A DNA stretch of 64,000 nucleotides from NCBI RefSeq assembly GCF_009909615.1, contig NZ_WWNE01000018.1:113098-177097 (forward strand), in the 5' to 3' direction. The stretch is from Acidiluteibacter ferrifornacis. Its GTDB lineage: Bacteria > Bacteroidota > Bacteroidia > Flavobacteriales_E > Vicingaceae. Below the pieces are notes generated by a model. That model was not told the origin of the DNA, did no database searches, and was given only the letters and a program-made list of their open reading frames with translations. Made by a program: the position numbers and the translations under genes. Of the stretch, positions 61,379 through 64,000 are shown one piece after another (position 1 is the stretch's first letter; every line of letters starts with the position of its first letter).

Positions 61379-61570
61379 ACAACGCCCGTATAAAGTTAGT
61401 TAGACGATAAGTAAAGATAATGTTTACAGTTTACTAATTAGCAAAAACTGCTTTGCAGTTTTGTAAATTATCAAACATTACGAAATCTGCAAACAGATTT
61501 TGTGGAGTTAAAAAGTAGAGTAGAAGTTTCATAACCTGCTGACGCCTAATTAATTTTATACAATGTTACA
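61379..61570 (-). repeat. attC-like site with two inner hairpins (61379-61570)
   Basis: The outer arms GTATAAAGTTAGTTAGACG and CGCCTAATTAATTTTATAC pair at 16 of 19 positions, the three others being G-T. The inner hairpins are AAAACTGC/GCAGTTTT (61444-61462) and AAATCTG/CAGATTT (61483-61500). The right half contains ATAACCTGCTGACGCC, repeated at the decayed site near 56215. It separates higBA from the two-gene lipoprotein cassette. Confidence 0.8.
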
Positions 61571-61883
61571 AATCGTTTTCTTTTTTATCAGCCTTGTTTT
61601 CAGTCTGTAAATTTTGAGCTTTGTTCTCAGTCAAACCGGTAACTAAAAGCTGCGAAGTTTAAAGTTTTGCAAATAACTTAGTCCGTATGAGTAGCGTAAG
61701 CGAGCTTTGTAAATTGTCCAATTGTTTATACGAAGTGCGGCAGTTGCAATTTAGCGGTAATGAAATGTCAGTAAAGTTATCAGTCCCGCCGTTAAATAAA
61801 AGCTGTGAGGTTGAAAGTTTTGCAGAGAACTAAGTCCGTATGTGTTGAGTAAGTATAATTTATATATTTTTAAATTGCATAAA
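61571..61883. repeat. Non-coding stretch with a 50-bp direct repeat
   Basis: Segments 61645-61694 and 61798-61847 are imperfect direct repeats (AAAAGCTGYGARGTT at the start, ACTWAGTCCGTATG towards the end), 153 bp apart. The part between them contains CTTTGTAAATTGTCC, echoing the TTTGTAAATT that follows the first inner hairpin of the long attC-like sites. It may be a decayed cassette or site. No gene was found. Confidence 0.6.
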
Positions 61884-62423
61884 TTACTTATCAAAAGTCT
61901 TAATTAAATGATTTTCAAAATAGCTAATTTGGTCTTTACAGTGACCTATAAAAATTAAAATAGCAATAAGATAAAAAAATAAAATTGCTGAACCAAAAAT
62001 GATGAAATTTAGAATTTCGGCATTTATAAGTGTTTTAATTGAGATAATTAATAAAAGAATTCCAAGAGAGTATTTTAACACCTTTTGACCTAATTTTAAA
62101 AAATCAGTTCTATTATATAAAATTGAAATAGAGATTTGATTTTCATCAAATGGCTCAATTTTCCCATTAATCCAAATTGAATTACTTATAGATTTTGTTC
62201 TTAAGAATGAACTTTTAGGCTTGATAGAAAATTCTCTACCATAAAAACCATGAAAGTTTCCAATGAATCTTGCTTTCGAAAGAGAAAATGGATTTAAATC
62301 ATCTTCTGAGATTAGCAATGATTGAGTTTTGGTTTTAAATTCTGATTCCGAACATTTCAAAATATGATCTACTTCAATTGACGTACCCTTAACAATTAAA
62401 TTATCGTATTTTTTGAATGTCAA
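61884..62423 (-). CDS. Unknown cassette membrane protein, 179 residues
   Basis: This protein has a soluble beta-rich N-terminal domain (about 1-110) and two adjacent C-terminal membrane helices (VLKYSLGILLLIISIKTLI and IFGSAILFFYLIAILIFIG). A short cytoplasmic tail follows. No family was recognised. It starts 1 bp after the stop of the lipoprotein gene, so the two are translated together and probably function together in the envelope. Confidence 0.65.
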   Translation of the reverse strand: MTFKKYDNLIVKGTSIEVDHILKCSESEFKTKTQSLLISEDDLNPFSLSKARFIGNFHGFYGREFSIKPKSSFLRTKSISNSIWINGKIEPFDENQISISILYNRTDFLKLGQKVLKYSLGILLLIISIKTLINAEILNFIIFGSAILFFYLIAILIFIGHCKDQISYFENHLIKTFDK

Positions 62424-62424
62424 T

Positions 62425-63027
62425 TTATTTAATAAGATTTAAGTTATTATTAGCAGAGTCGGGAATAGGTGGTTGAATTAATTCGATTGGCTGATAGATG
62501 GAAGCATTAGGATATATTCTTCTTTTGATTGAGTTGTAATATTCGATATTATATAAATGGTCTCCAAGACCGTTTGAATAATATTTAACTGTATCGAGAT
62601 TATGAATTACTGTAATCACATTGGAATTTATTTTTTCATCATTGATATTTTTTAGGTCTAAATAAGTAAATAAGTTTTCAAAGTTTAATGAATCAGTTAA
62701 TGTAATTACATAAGGAACTTTAGCTAAATAACTATTACTTGAATCAATAAAATCTCCATTTAGATATGTTTCAACATAGATTGTATCATTTTTCTTAAAA
62801 AGATGGTTCATTTCCACTTGCCAAACCATACAAGCAGAAACATTTGCAAGTAAATAAACGGTGTCATTTTCTTGCATTTTACTTGTTAAATTAAAAATAT
62901 CATTTTTAAGATTTAAAGAGTCTTTAATTATATCAACTTCAGGATTGCTATTAGAACTGTTATTGCAGCCTATAAAAAATATAGAAAATAGTGAGATTAA
63001 GAATATTTTTTTAATCAAGTTTTTCAA
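62425..63027 (-). CDS. Unknown cassette lipoprotein
   Basis: I place the start at TTG 63027, giving a 200-residue lipoprotein with signal LIKKIFLISLFSIFFIGCNN (Cys near residue 20). The frame stays open to a TTG at 63084, but those 19 codons are the left arm of the attC-like site and are not protein-like. The mature part has no recognised domain; it is polar with blocks such as VYLLANVSACMVWQVEMNHL. It is coupled to the 179-residue membrane protein. Confidence 0.65.
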   Translation of the reverse strand: MKNLIKKIFLISLFSIFFIGCNNSSNSNPEVDIIKDSLNLKNDIFNLTSKMQENDTVYLLANVSACMVWQVEMNHLFKKNDTIYVETYLNGDFIDSSNSYLAKVPYVITLTDSLNFENLFTYLDLKNINDEKINSNVITVIHNLDTVKYYSNGLGDHLYNIEYYNSIKRRIYPNASIYQPIELIQPPIPDSANNNLNLIK

Positions 63028-63030
63028 TGA

Positions 63031-63226
63031 TTTGTAACGTTTAGTATATGGCAAGTAGGGCAGTAGAAAGCGATAAACTTTCAAGTTTGCACTGAGCCAA
63101 AACGTTGTATTTTGTTTTTAATTTATTCATTTTAAAAGCCAAATCAACGATTTGGCGGTGTTTGTAAATAGTACTGAACTTTCGAAAACCACCGAACGCC
63201 CTATTTGCTATATACCGTGTTACAAG
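63031..63226 (-). repeat. attC-like site (63031-63226)
   Basis: The outer arms GTATATGGCAAGTAGGGC (63044-63061) and GCCCTATTTGCTATATAC (63198-63215) pair at 16 of 18 positions, both exceptions being G-T. The ends TTGTAACG and GTGTTACAA carry the AAC/GTT triplets. An inner hairpin GCCAAATC/GATTTGGC is at 63138-63156, followed by TTTGTAAAT as in the two other long sites. Confidence 0.8.
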
Positions 63227-63231
63227 CTTTT

Positions 63232-63882
63232 TTATTTTTTTAAACTGTCTACAGTAATTGTTATTTCAATTGGGTTTTTCTTTATGTATTCAGCATATTC
63301 TTTGTTAAATTTTAAAATTGTGTCTTTAGAAGCAATTGGCTTCCATGACAAATCCTTTTCGTAACCATCTTCAGATACTTTTGGGTTGAAAAAATCAATA
63401 TCTTCAACTATTGAATCCGGTGTGAAAAAGGAAATTTGTTCTTCTTTTATGAATTCTTCTATTGAGCTATATCCTTCTTCAATCATTTCTATTTCCGTTA
63501 ATTCAACTAAGCATTCTCCACAGAGTTTATCATCTGTTGTCAAGGTTTTGTAGCCGCAAACTGGACAAGTACTAAATTCTGATTCTTGGGCTAGAGTAGG
63601 TCTAGTATCTGAATAGTTTACATGAATTAACCTAACAGTCACTACAGAAATGATAAGCAATGCAGAGAGTGTTAATCCTTTAATCAAGGTCGATTTGTCT
63701 TTTACAATTTGATATAGCCCAAACCCAATTGCACCTCCAATACCACCAAATAATCCACCATAAAGGATTCGCATTCCACTGTCATTGGAGAAATACTCCC
63801 CAAGGTTCATTAAAAGTACTACTGGAACAACTCCAAAAACAGTCATCCAAATTTGTCCTTTATCTATATTTTTTTTCGTCAT
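63232..63882 (-). CDS. Unknown cassette protein with membrane helices and a zinc ribbon
   Basis: The 216 residues have two or three N-terminal membrane helices (QIWMTVFGVVPVVLLMNLG, GGLFGGIGGAIGFGLYQIV, LTLSALLIISVVTVRLIHV). A four-cysteine zinc ribbon (STCPVCGYKTL and KLCGECLVELTE, about 103-127) and an acidic soluble tail follow. I do not know the family. It makes up a one-gene cassette. Its end lies 6 bp from the right arm of the site at 63031-63226 and its start 15 bp from the next site. Confidence 0.7.
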   Translation of the reverse strand: MTKKNIDKGQIWMTVFGVVPVVLLMNLGEYFSNDSGMRILYGGLFGGIGGAIGFGLYQIVKDKSTLIKGLTLSALLIISVVTVRLIHVNYSDTRPTLAQESEFSTCPVCGYKTLTTDDKLCGECLVELTEIEMIEEGYSSIEEFIKEEQISFFTPDSIVEDIDFFNPKVSEDGYEKDLSWKPIASKDTILKFNKEYAEYIKKNPIEITITVDSLKK

Positions 63883-63896
63883 ATTTTTTAATTGGT

Positions 63897-64000
63897 GCTA
63901 ACGTTCTAGCTAAGAAACGTGGGAATTTCGAAGTGCATTTCTGTCCGCCCGTGACGAACTAAACTACGAAGTTCTAAGCTTGCTTTCAGTACGTTTCTCC
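63897..64000 (-). repeat. attC-like site cut by the window end
   Basis: The left arm GCTAACGTTCTAGCTAAGAAACGT (63897 on) finds the beginning of its partner in ACGTTTCT (63991-63998), which is exactly complementary to AGAAACGT (63913-63920). The rest lies beyond the window, so the array continues. An inner repeat GAACT...AGTTC lies at about 63956-63974. Confidence 0.65.

Noticed and set aside
60384..61570. CRISPR-like repeats
   Set aside because: The similar blocks are about 1 kb apart, contain different arms and enclose genes; there are no regularly spaced repeats or cas genes.

Overview
The window comes from a low-GC member of the Bacteroidota, most likely Flavobacteriales. The evidence is type IX secretion C-terminal sorting domains (548-5152, 38766-40280), a TonB receptor/HTTM/imelysin/DUF4856 operon, a TolB-TPR-AraC regulator, a RAYT transposase, scarce Shine-Dalgarno sequences and TTTG/TAnnTTTG-type promoters. 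No rRNA, CRISPR array or prophage was seen; there is one tRNA (Arg, anticodon TCT).

Region 1 (1-27.3 kb) is a secreted giant FG-GAP protein followed by a Wzx/Wzy-type exopolysaccharide (EPS) locus on the minus strand. It encodes Wza-like export lipoprotein, Wzc-like co-polymerase, flippase, polymerase, several GT4 glycosyltransferases (one a tandem fusion), GalE, a WecA-like initiating transferase, an acyltransferase and a three-part APH/nucleotidyltransferase/TMK-like fusion. Its regulators lie within it: an H-NOX nitric-oxide sensor, a soluble hybrid histidine kinase, a sigma-54 NtrC-type response regulator and a single-domain receiver. Four transcription units (starts at about 12281, 17467, 25876 and 27283) each have a sigma-54-like -24/-12 element, and 54-75 bp upstream a pair of TTCCA-N5-TGGAA palindromes 20-21 bp apart. 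A fifth palindrome lies before 548-5152 and another before the regulator itself. I infer an H-NOX to kinase to sigma-54 activator to EPS circuit.

Region 2 (27.5-54.8 kb) is mixed chromosomal housekeeping and accessory DNA: a RAYT gene with a REP-like palindrome inside its coding sequence, an internally duplicated unknown protein, a VOC/HxlR divergent pair, a DoxX/OhrR-type MarR/nitroreductase operon (the nitroreductase broken by an A7 frameshift), a quinone oxidoreductase with a TolB-TPR-AraC regulator, an LRR T9SS protein, a chromate transporter with a previously uncalled 37-aa membrane miniprotein behind it, hisS-hutH, a porin, a K+/H+ antiporter, and an iron-type operon behind a Fur-box-like palindrome.

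Region 3 (55.2-64 kb, to the window end) is organised like an integron gene-cassette array. Every gene is on the minus strand, and each cassette (one or two genes) is separated from the next by an imperfect palindrome. On the minus strand each palindrome begins with AAC just after a stop codon and ends with GTT just before the next start codon. The short ends of each cassette are complementary to one another (10-bp exact in four cases), as in integron cassettes. The core boxes are not the canonical GTTRRRY and no integrase is in the window. The cargo is HigBA, an S41 protease, an M23 peptidase, lipoproteins and small unknown proteins. This array and the H-NOX/sigma-54 EPS circuit are the two systems most worth following up.
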